Source: Henricia sp. BOLD:AAB3569
Lineage: Eukaryota; Echinodermata; Asteroidea; Spinulosida; Echinasteridae
Direction: 5' to 3'
Length of the DNA stretch: 64,000 nt
NCBI GenBank assembly: GCA_037783545.1
Contig: JBBELK010001111.1
Location: 1 to 64,000, forward strand
This document shows, one piece after another, positions 53,989 to 64,000 of this stretch (position 1 is the stretch's first letter; every line of letters starts with the position of its first letter). A program made the position numbers and the translations under genes. The notes below the pieces were generated by a model that searched no databases, was not told the DNA's origin, and saw only the letters and a program-made list of their open reading frames with translations.

Positions 53989-54492
53989 TTAAAGATAGTA
54001 TACAACATGATTGGTAAACTGTTACAAATAGTTTTATCCCCCCTGTGTGATTGAAGATATGCATGATTAAAACAAACCTAAGCAAAAATCAGCTCCGTAC
54101 TTCATCTAACATTTGAGAAAAAGGGTTTGCAGTCATTTCGCCCCAAAACCACTTCGCCCTGAACCAAGGCCTGTGCACGAAGTGGCTTTGGGGCGAAGTG
54201 GCATTTGGGCGATGTAGTGTTTGGACGAAGTAATTTGGGGCGAAATGGCACTCGGGCGAAGTGGTTTGGGGCGAAATGGCACTTGGGCGAAATGGTTTTG
54301 GGGCGAATTTAATTTACGTCTCATGAGACGAAAACTAATTGTTTTACTCATTTCTCAAAGACTATATCACTTCGGACAAAACCATTTCAGGGGATGTTTT
54401 CTACGGTCATCATGTTTATATTGTGTAAGTTAGGCGTACATCTGTGAACATTTCTGATTTTCGAGATTACCAATGATGTATACTGCCTTTAA
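53989..54492. mobile_element. TTAA-type MITE (family C), complete copy
   Basis: TTAAAGATAGTATACAACAT at the left, CAATGATGTATACTGCCTTT-AA at the right. The centre has tandem GGCGAAATGGCACTTGGGCG units. Its right TTAA is also the left TTAA of the following family H copy. Confidence 0.85.
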
Positions 54493-55060
54493 AGGTTTTG
54501 TGAGGTGAAAATTATCACCCAGCTGTTTTTATACAGAAATCAAAAGATCAAAGTGTTGCAGACAAAGGGGCAAACTCAAATTTGTTTTCATTTCAAAAAG
54601 AAGTGACATTTTCTCTACTTCAAAAATGTCTTGTCAGGTGAGGGCGCTGTTTGTTGCTGGTCATGGAGGGAACCCACAGTGGAAAAACAAAGAAAGAACA
54701 TTACATTTCAAACAGTAGCAGTAGCCCATTGATCCATTTTTGACCCAAACAAACTTGTTAGGGTTGTTGCAAATGACATACTAAACAAACTCAGCAAACT
54801 TATATAGTTCATGATATCAAGAAGCCACTGAAAATGACATTAACTTTTGTACACAAGTCTATGGAGAATTCCTCTGTTTTTCCTGAGATGACATCACGGC
54901 TTTGCTCATGAATATGGAAATTCTCATTAACATAAAAATAGAAAATGTGCAATTACACCAAAACGCAACTATCAAATTCTCTGAAATTGACCGAAATGTG
55001 TAAAACACATCCTCTACTATTATTTTATGTAATAAAAACCCTATTTCACACGTCCTTTAA
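54489..55060. mobile_element. Family H element, complete copy with TTAA ends
   Basis: TTAAAGGTTTTGTGAGGTG at the left and TTTCACACGTCCTTTAA at the right give short inverted ends with flanking TTAA. The body from 54625 matches 42185-42610 in reverse (CATTACATTTCAAACAGTAG, CACATCCTCTACTATTATTT). Confidence 0.75.
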
Positions 55061-55565
55061 ACAATCTCGGCTGAGTGCTGCATAGAGTTCAGACTAGCCA
55101 TTGTGTTGAAGTGGACACTTCATAATTACATGTAGATCATAATTAGATCATAATTAGTCGGGTTAAAACAATGCAAAATATTCAAATACCTTGTACATTT
55201 AGAATATAAAACAGCGCAGTAAATTTGTCATAAATATGTACATAAGCCTGCAATTTGGGTGTAGGCTTCAGTCGGCTATCAACAATACATAAAACAGTTA
55301 ATTCCAACTCAATGAAAAACTTTTGGTCACACCTGGCTCTAATCTGTATACGTTGGATGAGATATCGTGAGACATGGTCAGAAAAATATGACCTAACTAA
55401 TGATGAGCTGAGACAGTTCAATGATCAAAATCCGTGTTTGTTATGAACGTTCTAAAAGTACTGTCAAGACACACAAAACATCGTTCGCGTTGTCGTTCGC
55501 ACGTCTCATTTTTTCTTCTGTCATCAAAAGTCTTAGCGGTAATTCGAAGCTTTCCGTTGGCGAGT

Positions 55566-57664
55566 CTAGTCCTCGTGATTTTTCACGGTTTTGTTTTTCT
55601 CTTCGATTTCGCCAAACAGATCTTTCCCCTCGAACACTGAGGGCGTTTTGAAGGACCCGCCGATCCGATCCCAGAGGGTGAAGTATTGACCGTAGTTGTA
55701 GTTGTAGTACAGATGGTGGTCTGTGTGGTGGGCGGAGCCATTGATGAAGGGCCGAACGAAGACTGGTACCCGGAAGTCGCCATCGTGGATGCTGATTGTC
55801 CAGATGTTGACAAAGATGAAGAGCACCAAGTAGCTGTACTTGTTAAGCGGGAAAAGAAACGGGTAGACGTGGTAAGGCAGGCTCTGCAGAAAACCGTCCA
55901 TTGGATGGAAGGCGTGGCTAGCGAAGGGGGTGGGAATTTTCCAGAGGTGGTGCAACTTATGAATGTGTCTGTAGACCAGGCTGTGGTGCATGCCGCGATG
56001 GATCCAGTAAATGGCACAATCGGTGAAAATGATGAAGCCCGCGATGTCTATGACATTCATCAACCAACCTAGTAGGAGTAAAATACAACAGAAAGTGTCA
56101 ATTATTGATGTGATGGTGTGATGTAAGCTGGAATGTGCTAAGGTAAGGATAATGTGCTATACGTGGTAAGGCAGACTTTGCAGAAAACCGTCCATTGGAT
56201 GGAAAGTGTAGCCAGCGAAGAGGGACCGGAGGGAATATTCCAGACGGTGGTGCCTTTGAGACGGCTGTGTATAATGTAGACATTAATGCCAGGGCCCAAC
56301 TTTGCCAGTTTTGATCGCATAACTTGTTTTATGGCAAAATTCTTGCTCTATCATTGTGCGAAATACTGCAACGAACTTACGAAGGTACGGAATTTAAACC
56401 ACCGAACTTACGAATTGTAAACCACCGTATACAATACAACATGATATTGTCGGTTAAACATTTTTTCATAGTTTAGAAAACCTCACGTTTAGGGGGTTTC
56501 TCGTATACACAAATTTGGCATATAGATATTCTCCACAGAAATTTCGGTGAACATTTATTCCGGAGCGATGGCATTGAAAACGTCGTTTAGCTTACCCATT
56601 TCTCCCCGGCTGCCATCAAAGAGCTTGCTGTACCCTCTCACTTCCAGGAAGAACACGGCAATTGTAAAGACTGCAATGACTGGCAAACTCTTTAAAGATG
56701 TGGCGATCTCTCGTCGCTTCTGGTTCTAAAAGATTTGTAAAGAAGAAAATACAATACTATTATCGATGAATGATAGTCTGAGGCGTGGTGTGAAATCACG
56801 GTGCATGGTCTGTTGTCATCTTCAAGAAAGGTTGAATTTATGTATCAGATTTACCGATGGTCGACCGATCAATCCTGAACTCCCGATCATTTCCCCCAAA
56901 GTGTCTCAAGGTTAACAAATGTTCAATTTGTTAACCGCTTATCAACTTTTTAAAGTTGATAATGGCGGTTTTACACTGAGCCTTTTCGCGCCATTTTATG
57001 TGGGGAATTTGGAGTGAAACGAAGCACTTGAAAATCACATTCTCAATGCCATTCTCAATATGCGTAGTACATCTAAAAATATCTCGGTTTCGGACGTACT
57101 CATTGAGTACGTCCGAAACCGAGGGTTTTGGGGACCCTACACACTTACTGAGAATGGCAGTGCAATCACTTTTTCAGGAATTACACCCCCATCAATGATG
57201 CTGGAAAAACGTGTTTAAAATTAAACAACTTGAATACGTGAAGCATTACAAGCCCTCAAAGTCTCTGAATTGTAAATTTGAATTTCCGGAATTGCCCTGG
57301 ACAGGAAGTGTTTTTGTGTTTCTGTGATTTTCAGTGCGCCATTTAACTCTAAATTCCCTCCACATCGCTTTTTTTCATCAAATTTACGTGCGAAAGGCTC
57401 AATGTGAATCCACTCTAAGTAGTCACGACAGGATCACTGTTTAGTACGTACCTTCAGAAACAATGGGTGTTTTTCAAGTCTGTGATCGAATATGAAGAAA
57501 TAGTTGAAAGCGGCAGACGTGAGATACACAATCCAGCTTGAGATCACAGTGACGACATAGAGGGAGCAGAGCTGACGAAGCCAATAGCCACGCGGCCAGC
57601 TTGCCGGGTACACCTGGTACCTGTCGCAGAAATAGTCATCCATAACATCTAGCACGATGTCCAT
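55566..57664 (-). CDS. SC5D: Lathosterol oxidase / sterol C5-desaturase, complete coding gene
   Basis: ER-membrane di-iron enzyme that introduces the C5-6 double bond into lathosterol to give 7-dehydrocholesterol, late in cholesterol synthesis, using NADPH and cytochrome b5. Exons: 57664-57452, 56725-56596 and 56068-55566; GT-AG junctions, continuous frame, 281 aa, TAG at 55568-55566. ATG at 57664 gives [12 protein letters not shown]. Membrane spans are at about 33-55 and 85-105. The fatty-acid-hydroxylase histidine boxes are all present: HRGMHH (138-143), HKLHH (151-155) and HHTDHH (228-233), along with the signature [20 protein letters not shown] and [20 protein letters not shown]. The vertebrate enzyme is about 299 aa; the C-terminus here is slightly shorter. 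An acceptor-like CACCGCTGCAG just before the ATG suggests an upstream 5' UTR exon. Echinoderm-type animals are expected to make or convert sterols, so presence of the gene is unsurprising. Confidence 0.95.
56157..56285 (-). pseudogene. Partial duplicate of SC5D exon 3 inside SC5D intron 2
   Basis: Nucleotides match 55864-55980 strongly: ACGTGGTAAGGCAG, TTTGCAGAAAACCGTCCATT, GGATGGAAAGTGTAGCCAGC. In the coding direction part reads [16 protein letters not shown] followed by a TAG stop, and the part equivalent to His box 2 reads RLKGTT in another frame, so it cannot encode a working segment. It is a relic exon copy, not an alternative exon as it stands. Confidence 0.8.
56964..57415. mobile_element. 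MITE with 'TTACACTGAGCCTTTTCGCG' ends, in SC5D intron 1
   Basis: GGTTTTACACTGAGCCTTTT at the left and GAAAGGCTCAATGTGAATCC at the right, with GGAATTTGGAGTGAAACGA / AACTCTAAATTCCCTCC inner inverted repeats. A better-preserved relative is 62882-63126. A family B palindrome (57040-57297) is inserted in it. Confidence 0.75.
57040..57297. mobile_element. Family B palindromic MITE, left-truncated copy with perfect 41-base hairpin
   Basis: 57083-57123 is CTCGGTTTCGGACGTACTCA, a single T, and its exact reverse complement: 20-base arms with no mismatch. The right side matches 3210-3386 (GGAATTACACCCCCATCAAT, GAAGCATTACAAGCCCTCAA, GGAATTGCCC). The left arm is shortened. Confidence 0.85.
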
Positions 57665-58862
57665 GATGATATCCCGTAGCTGCAGCGGTGAGATAAAAGT
57701 AGATACCGGTCACAAAATCTGGAAAAATGTAAAAGAGAATACGATTTATGAGTTAAAGTTGGAAGATTTCAGCAACCCCCAGTCATTACGGTGTTTGTTA
57801 CGGTCTCTCGTTTTTTGTGGTAACAGCCATTGGGTTCAGAAAACGATATCACGGCTGAATATTTTCCAAAATTACCTTCACGAAATGCGACTCGCGTTTC
57901 TCGCAAGCTGTACGTTACTTGCCACTGTTACCGCCACTAGTTGATATTGCTCAACTGTCCGATTTAAGACTTCGATTGTCCTATTTATAAATTGAGTCAT
58001 AAGTTGAACTTAGGACCGTCGTCTAGGGAAGCCCGTGATTAGTTTGTCAGCTGAGCGACGAGTGTCCAATCAAACCTTTGAGCGGAGTGACAATTATTTA
58101 GGACACGCCCACATAGCCCCGTTTCACGTCCACACCGAAAAGTTCTGTACAGTCAGCGCGCAGAGCACTGAAAAGTAAATTTCCAATTTTTGCAGCGCTC
58201 CCTTGTGCATATTAGGCGAGAGATCGTTGGACGTGTTTTAAAATTACTCTTCTGCAAATTTTTCTGTGAAAGTATGAATTTAATTCAAAAGACAGAAAAG
58301 AGACTACATTGTGCGGTCATTTATAAGAAAATGAAAATTATGTATCAATAATTTAAGTGAATAAATTAAAATTTGATTTATTATCGCTGAAAACCCTGCT
58401 TGTTGTGAATACTGTCTCATATGATTCACCTTCATCCATGAGCATTTACAGGCTGAGGTTTGAGCTACATGTACAGGTATAGTTGTGTCCATTCCATGAC
58501 CCGACAACCATTTGTAATTGCAAGTGGAGTATTGGCCTTGGCTAAGGGGATAGATAAGATAAGAAAGGATTTTTCCTTGATTTTTTTACGGCATCTGTGA
58601 AGTATGAACATCAAACCCTTGCGCATATCGGTATATATACAATGTAACAGCGTGAAAGTGTTGATAGAACGATTTCTGAAACGGGAAGAAACTTGCTTTA
58701 TTTGTTGCAGAAAGGAGTAGTAGACTTTTATCGTTAAAGTTTGTAGGGTTTCTACGTGCTGAACTCTGACATTTGAGAGACACAAAATCACGGTTGTCGA
58801 ACAGGAAATGTAAAATAATAATCGAAAAAAGTCACACATTTTCACCGGGCAACACGTAATCT
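57665..58862 (-). other. 5' flank of SC5D; no further exon recognised
   Basis: Probable promoter and 5' UTR region. No TATA box or sterol-response element that I could defend. Minus-strand ORFs at 58304-58884 are low-complexity or overlap the 58863 inverted repeat and have no recognisable family. Confidence 0.4.
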
Positions 58863-59368
58863 TGGGTTTCACTTGGCTTGACAACGGTTGCTGTCCGCCA
58901 TTACTGTGTCCATACTATGGCACGCCAAAGCGGAAATAATTCAACACTGATAATTTAATGTTGACGCATATTTTCGCAAATGTTGCGAAAAGTTGGCATG
59001 ACTTTTAAATGTTGATAGACTGTTTGAAACTGGCATACCGTACTTTTGTTGCAAAGTTTTTAAAAAAGTTGAGACTTGTTTTTCAGGGTTGATGGCAGAA
59101 TTATCATTGTTGATTTGTTTCCGCTTTGTCGTGCCATAGTATGGACACAGTAATGGCGGATATGATAGTTGTTGACGTCACGCGTATGGCACGCCAAAGC
59201 GAAAATAAATCAACACTGATAATTTTGCCATCAACCCTAAAAAACAAGTCTTGACATTTTTAAAAACTTGCCAACAAAAGCACGGTATTATTTCTGCTTT
59301 GCCGTGCCATAGTATGGACACAGTAATGGCGGATATATAGCAACCGGTTGTCAAGAAAGTGAAACCCA
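58863..59368. mobile_element. Compound inverted-repeat element with 'ATCCGCCATTACTGTGTCCA' ends
   Basis: GGGTTTCACTTGGCTTGACA and GTCCGCCATTACTGTGTCCA at the left mirror TGGACACAGTAATGGCGGAT and TTGTCAAGAAAGTGAAACCC at the right. A third copy of the same end (59120-59160) followed by GCACGCCAAAGCGAAAATAA shows that two related units, 58894-59160 and 59185-59333, are joined. Confidence 0.8.
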
Positions 59369-60171
59369 GGAATAGTAGTTGTCTATCATTATACAAACGC
59401 ACAAGCAATGCCTCGAGTAGAAACCACCTGCGAATTTGACTGATACCGTGTGAGAAAGTGCAGGTTTCCTGGTTGGCTCCGAATAAATACTGTGTGTATA
59501 TAGGCATAGGCCTAGTGTACCGTACACTATCATGGAGTCATCCATGTATTTTGTGAAAGGACGGTTCCTTTCAATTGCGTCGCGCACCTGAAATATAGTG
59601 CTTATCACGGAACAATTAGCTCGGTGAATCGCATCGATCTGAGATCGCGATCATGACAGCCAGCAAATGAAACAAAAATACAGTAATGTTTTGAGTGATG
59701 ATTTTAAAATCATTCATCATAAACGTAAATAAAAAGACATGCAGTATGTAGCCTACTCTCAGTTTAGAGGGGAAAACATATTTTAAGTTATCGTTTTAAT
59801 ATAGCTGCTCTTTAACGGCAACCCCTGAATCCATTTAGCATTGATAAAAACGACGACACAGCCAATCATAGCATGTACATTCCTTCTAAACACCGCACAT
59901 ACATGTACTTTCCAGAACAATTTCATTACAAGTTGGTATAGGATAGCCTTAGGGCGAATAGGTTCAAATTGAAAGTGGAGGAATGCAGTTGAACACGAAC
60001 AGTGAACCAGTATATAAAGGACCGACCTCCGAGAGCGACACCAGAGTGCCTTCACCCAGGACATGCTATACGATACGGGCAATGAAAACATTCGGGGTAT
60101 TAGGTGGATCCGAATTCCGAAACAATCTTGACGTTTCGTTTCTTGCGCGGAATAAATGATGTGTCTCATCT

Positions 60172-60345
60172 CCTGCAGTCGATTTCACGAAACATTGCGC
60201 AGCTTGCGCAACTTTCGACAAATGGCGGAAGCCCCATAGCTTGCGTGTTATCTTCGGAAGAATGTTGCGCAACTTACGCAATAAAATGTTGCGCAAGTGC
60301 ACGGGCTTACGCAACTGCGTAAGTTTCGTGAAATCGGCTGCAGGA
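60172..60345. mobile_element. MITE with 'GATTTCACGAAACTTACGCA'-type inverted ends
   Basis: CTCCTGCAGTCGATTTCACG then AAACATTGCGCAGCTTGCGC at the left; GCGTAAGTTTCGTGAAATCG and GCTGCAGGAG at the right. The interior repeats the word TTGCGCAA several times. Confidence 0.75.
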
Positions 60346-60479
60346 GAAGAAAAAAAAGGCATTACGTTCTACAGAAAAACGACGTTTAAAGTAACTGCCG
60401 AAATTCTGCCGCTCTTTTGCCGACTCCAATACATTGCATTAGACATGTCAGAAGTTCGGCGTTTGAAGCGGGCCTGAGT

Positions 60480-61440
60480 GCAACTACATGTAAATTGGCT
60501 ACTGGGTAAGGTTTAACATGCAGTAACCATGAGCAAAGTAACACTCCCTCCCGTCGTCACTATGTCGGTTGCTGTAACGTTGGCTTTTGTCCATTGTAAA
60601 TTGTTACATATGCGTCTCAAGAAATCCTCTAAATAAATCAGAAAAATTAGGTGAAAATGAAGAAATAAAGTCAGACTTGTAAATTTGAACGGAAACTATA
60701 TACGACGCCTTTCTTTAATCACACACAAAGTTGCCTCCATATGAATGTATAAGTGCTCAAACTATACGGAATTGTGTACCACTATCCTAAAGGTATACAA
60801 TATAGATATTGGGCAGCCTTTTTAGAGTCATGCAAATATGTGTTTCAAGGGCGTCTCGACTATACATCTCTGTCTGAACGCAATTGTTGGCATGGTACCA
60901 AACCATAGAAGTTGTATCAAACATGGTTCATTTGGAGTTGGGTGAGGGTCTACGTAATTTGGCAACGAGGAACCAATGTTTTCTTTTTTTGACATTCAAC
61001 AGCACTCGAACATGTCAGATTTTTTAATAACAGGCTTGGCTGCAACTGGCTACTACAAATTGTACATTACAAAATATATAATATAAATCTATAAATTAGA
61101 TGTTTTAAAAATATATTTTATTTATTTTTTAGTAAATAAATACAATGTATTGAAATGCAATACAGTTGGTAATTGTTCAAGCGCATTTCAACTATAGCCT
61201 ACAATACCAATTGTTATTAATAAAACCTATTTGTATAGAACAATTATACTCATGAACTCAATAGGAACTTACCAGCGCTCGCTTGGCGTGCAATCTTTAA
61301 AACCTTATATGGAAATCAGATATCTAGAACTAGCTCAAAAATGCTCAAGCACCGCTGTTTGGTATATCACCGAGTCGGTGCGAACTTTGGCATAGTCTTG
61401 ATGCAAGACCGAATTTACTGTTGGAGTTCGCGATTCCCAC
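60480..61440. other. A/T-rich sequence without recognised features
   Basis: No ORF with family resemblance, no clear inverted-repeat element. 61075-61215 is especially A/T-rich (TATATTTTATTTATTTTTTA). Confidence 0.5.
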
Positions 61441-61446
61441 ATACGC

Positions 61447-61544
61447 ACTATTCATTTCAGCCGCCAGAGGGCGTACTTACACTCGCGACGTGACTCGAAA
61501 ACTCGTATTTCAGGTGTGCCCTCTGGCGGCCAATGGTGAATAGT
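61447..61544. mobile_element. ~98-bp inverted-repeat element with 'CCGCCAGAGGGC'
   Basis: ACTATTCATTTCAGCCGCCA then GAGGGCGT at the left; GTGCCCTCTGGCGGCCAATG then GTGAATAGT at the right. GCCCTCTGGCGGC also resembles the CTCF-type core word, probably by chance. Confidence 0.65.
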
Positions 61545-61974
61545 CTATGTACGCCGTGTATCGCGCGCCAAAAGGCAGTCTTGCCAAAAGACTAACTTTG
61601 GCAGTGCCTGGCCGTTTCAAACTTTGTTAAAAATAAACTCAAGTGGTGATAAGGTAGTAAAAATATAACGCTCATGTATATACAGGGAACACTCGAGCTA
61701 TTTCAGGGAGATTCAAAAGGCTTCGTGAATGTTATCTGCAGACTGGACTGAAGCTTTTAATTGTTAAGTTTATAAATAAATAAGAGGGAGCAATGGGTTA
61801 ATATGGGTGATATATTAATAAATGAGTACATAATATTACAACCAATCCCGGTGTGGCGATGGATGGTACGATCGATTAAATATTTAGCAAGCTGTTTTTT
61901 TTGTGTAGAGACAATGGAGAGGCAATCGAAGCTCAGGGTGTACGGACTCATGTATCAATGTGATTCTTTGCTTT

Positions 61975-62210
61975 AGCCTTTTAGAAGTATGGCGGAACAA
62001 AAGGAGAGGGCGCACTTTTATTTGGGTATGAATTTGTTTAACAATTGTATTTCTGTCCAAAAACATGTTGCAATTATAACACAGAGACAAAATTTTAAAT
62101 AAAATAAATAAGTGCAAAGTGAAAAATGCAGTTAATATATTGCATTTATTCGATTGTATACCTACTTCAAAGTGCGCCCTCTATATTGTGTCCGCCATAC
62201 TTCAAAAAGG
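61975..62210. mobile_element. 'GCGCCCTCTCC' MITE (family D), complete copy
   Basis: AGCCTTTTAGAAGTATGGCG, GAACAAAAGGAGAGGGCGCA at the left; AGTGCGCCCTCTATATTGTG then TCCGCCATACTTCAAAAAGG at the right. Confidence 0.87.
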
Positions 62211-62390
62211 ATAATGGCGGCGGTGTTGTAAACAGGTTTCTGAGTTGAATTCTGAGTTGAATGATTGTGACAAGGGTAACACGAAGTACCCAATCACACC
62301 TTAGGACTGGAGACAAAGCGCTTGCCCATGGGAATAGTGGCAAATTATTGTCTAACGACGACGAAAAGCATTACTTTCGAAGTGTTCATC

Positions 62391-62859
62391 TTAAAAATAG
62401 TATACATGATTGCTAAACTGTTACAAATAGTTTTATCCCCCTCTGTGATTGAAGATATGCATGATTAAAACCAACCTAAACAAAAACTGGCTCCGTACTT
62501 CGTCTAACTTTTGAGAAAACAGTCAAAAAAGGGTTTGCAGTCATTTCGCCCCAAAACCACTTCGCCTTGAACCATTTCGCCCTGAACCACGGCCTGTGTA
62601 CGAAGTGGAATTTGGGCGATGTAGTGTTTGGACAAAGTGATTTGGGGCGAAATGGCACTTGGGCGAAATGGTTTTGGGGCGAATTGAATTTTCGTCTCAT
62701 GAGATGAAAATTACTCATTTCTCAAAGACTATAGCACTTCAGAAAAAAACATTTCAGGGGAAGTTTTCTACGGTCATCATGTTTATATTGTGTAAGTTAG
62801 GCGTAAATCTGAGAACATTTCTGATTTTCGAGATTACCAATGATGTATACTGCCTTTAA
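62391..62859. mobile_element. TTAA-type MITE (family C), complete copy
   Basis: TTAAAAATAGTATACATGAT at the left, AATGATGTATACTGCCTTTA-A at the right. The tandem core is shorter than at 53989, showing unit-number variation. Confidence 0.85.
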
Positions 62860-62881
62860 ATCCCACTTAAAACTATAATAA

Positions 62882-63126
62882 AAGGTGGATTCACACTGAG
62901 CATTTTGCGCGTAATTTCGACGCGCGTCGTTTTGAGAAAAAGTGGCGTGGAGGGAATTCATGTTGGAGTGAAACGACGAATAGACAATCACAGAATCAAC
63001 TGGGCGGAAGGTGCTTTTGTGATTCTGTTGTTTTTAGTGCATCTTTTTAACTCCAAATTTCCTCCTTTTTCTCAAAGCAACGCGCGTCGCATTTACGCGC
63101 GAAAAGCCTCGTTGTGAATCCACCTT
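62882..63126. mobile_element. MITE with 'AAGGTGGATTCACACTGAGC' ends
   Basis: AAGGTGGATTCACACTGAGC at the left and CTCGTTGTGAATCCACCTTA at the right; inner pair GACGCGCGTCGTTTTGAGAA / TTCTCAAAGCAACGCGCGTC. About 245 bp. Confidence 0.82.
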
Positions 63127-63664
63127 AAAATGTTAAACGAACACTATATATAGCTTTTTACCGGGTATAAAGTAAACCACCGGTGAAACCACGGCGCATC
63201 ATGCTCTGTCGTTTCAAATAAAATTCGAACAGGTATACATCAATTTCTAACAACAATTTGCCCACCGTCGAGAATAGCGTCTGTTGGAAATTCATAGTAT
63301 AGCATAAAAACAAAAATGACTACCCCGAGATGAACAGGTATAGTATGAGTGGTTTTCAGTATAATAAAAGTAATTCGAGAAACTCGTCAATCTGACGAAA
63401 AGACAATGAAAACTCCCTTTGCACGAAAGTACGGGATAACGTTTTACAGATATTAAAGAAGTTCTGTGACCTTTTACCTTCTAACCAGGTGATTGTCTGC
63501 CCTACTGTTCCAACATGTTGTAGTAAACATGAAAACGAACACGGTGAACCCTGCCGTGAACGTGCTTAAAGCCGAGTTGTTACCCCGCGGCCGCCGGACG
63601 CCCGTCGCTGGTAACCGCCCATGGTCCATCACTGCAGGTGGTAATTTTTAAGGAAAACATTGCT

Positions 63665-63850
63665 CTTTTACATAAGCTGTGGGGTTCGAATCACGATCCG
63701 GTCCGCCCATGCGACGTGTGCCCTTGAGCAAGGCACTTTGCCCCATATTGCTTCTCTCTACCCACTGAGGTTAAATGGCTACCCGAGAGGGCAGTGAATG
63801 TTCAATGCGTTTGATTGGCCATTAAGCACAGCCGGGGATGTATACTCCCT
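63665..63850 (+). mobile_element. tRNA-derived SINE-like sequence
   Basis: GTGGGGTTCGAATCACGATC (B box) followed by CCTTGAGCAAGGCACTTTGC, TCTCTACCCACTGAGG and a GGCTACCCGAGAGGGCAGTG block. The A-box half is weak. Confidence 0.55.
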
Positions 63851-63894
63851 TGGGACCTGAGATGGTTCATGGTCGTAAGTAATGTGTAATTAAA

Positions 63895-64000
63895 ATTAAC
63901 TGGTGTTCTGCTACTCTTGCTAAAAACATAAGCTGACGTACAATTTTAACTGCTAACCCAATTTTGCAAAGCAAATAAAAATTGTATTAATTAAGCAAAC
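63895..64000. mobile_element. Family E MITE, cut by the window end
   Basis: CTGCTACTCTTGCTAAAAAC, TTTTAACTGCTAACCCA and AAGCAAATAAAAATTGTATT match the second half of family E copies; it runs off the window. Confidence 0.55.

Noticed and set aside
55583-56072. ORFs of 128 and 144 aa overlapping SC5D exon 3
   Set aside because: They are other-frame shadows of the true exon, which alone shows the histidine boxes.
1-64000. CRISPR array, operons or prokaryotic-type signals
   Set aside because: All real genes are spliced animal genes; the only tandem repeats are minisatellites and MITE cores with no spacer pattern.

Overview
This is animal nuclear DNA: spliced genes with GT-AG introns, multi-kilobase introns and a very dense load of short inverted-repeat transposons. 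The proteins are typical bilaterian orthologues. A secreted C-type lectin with a PAN-like tail, the frequent TACATGTA words and the tRNA-derived SINEs suggest a marine invertebrate deuterostome, with an echinoderm favoured. The lineage is an inference and is not proven by the window.

Layout: (1) 810-6023, plus strand: the last five coding exons of the V-ATPase V0 subunit d gene (ATP6V0D1-like); its 5' exons lie before base 1. (2) 6.4-17 kb: an intergenic region made largely of MITEs, foldback elements and one SINE. (3) 16982-37346, minus strand: a complete 13-exon coding gene for the splicing factor RBM39/CAPER (572 aa) with an RS domain, two RRMs and a C-terminal UHM. Its first intron holds a 43-nt cassette-exon candidate whose inclusion shifts the frame and brings an immediate stop. 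(4) 37.4-46.7 kb: repeats, including a foldback split by a hAT-like insertion that itself contains another MITE. (5) 46760-47494, plus strand: a single-exon secreted C-type lectin with a second cysteine-rich PAN/apple-like domain. (6) 47.5-55.5 kb: repeats, plus a possible small membrane-protein ORF on the minus strand (48667-48900). (7) 55566-57664, minus strand: a complete three-exon sterol C5-desaturase (SC5D, 281 aa), with a broken partial copy of its third exon lying in its second intron. (8) 57.7-64 kb: repeats and 5' flank, with no convincing gene.

The genes do not form one pathway: they are a proton pump subunit, a splicing factor, an extracellular lectin and a cholesterol-synthesis enzyme. 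Most remaining sequence belongs to at least fifteen families of non-autonomous DNA elements. Several have copies elsewhere in the window, which lets their ends be defined, and several end in TTAA like piggyBac-type insertions. Exon boundaries were read by eye from splice sites, reading-frame continuity and remembered family sequence; no search or alignment program was run.
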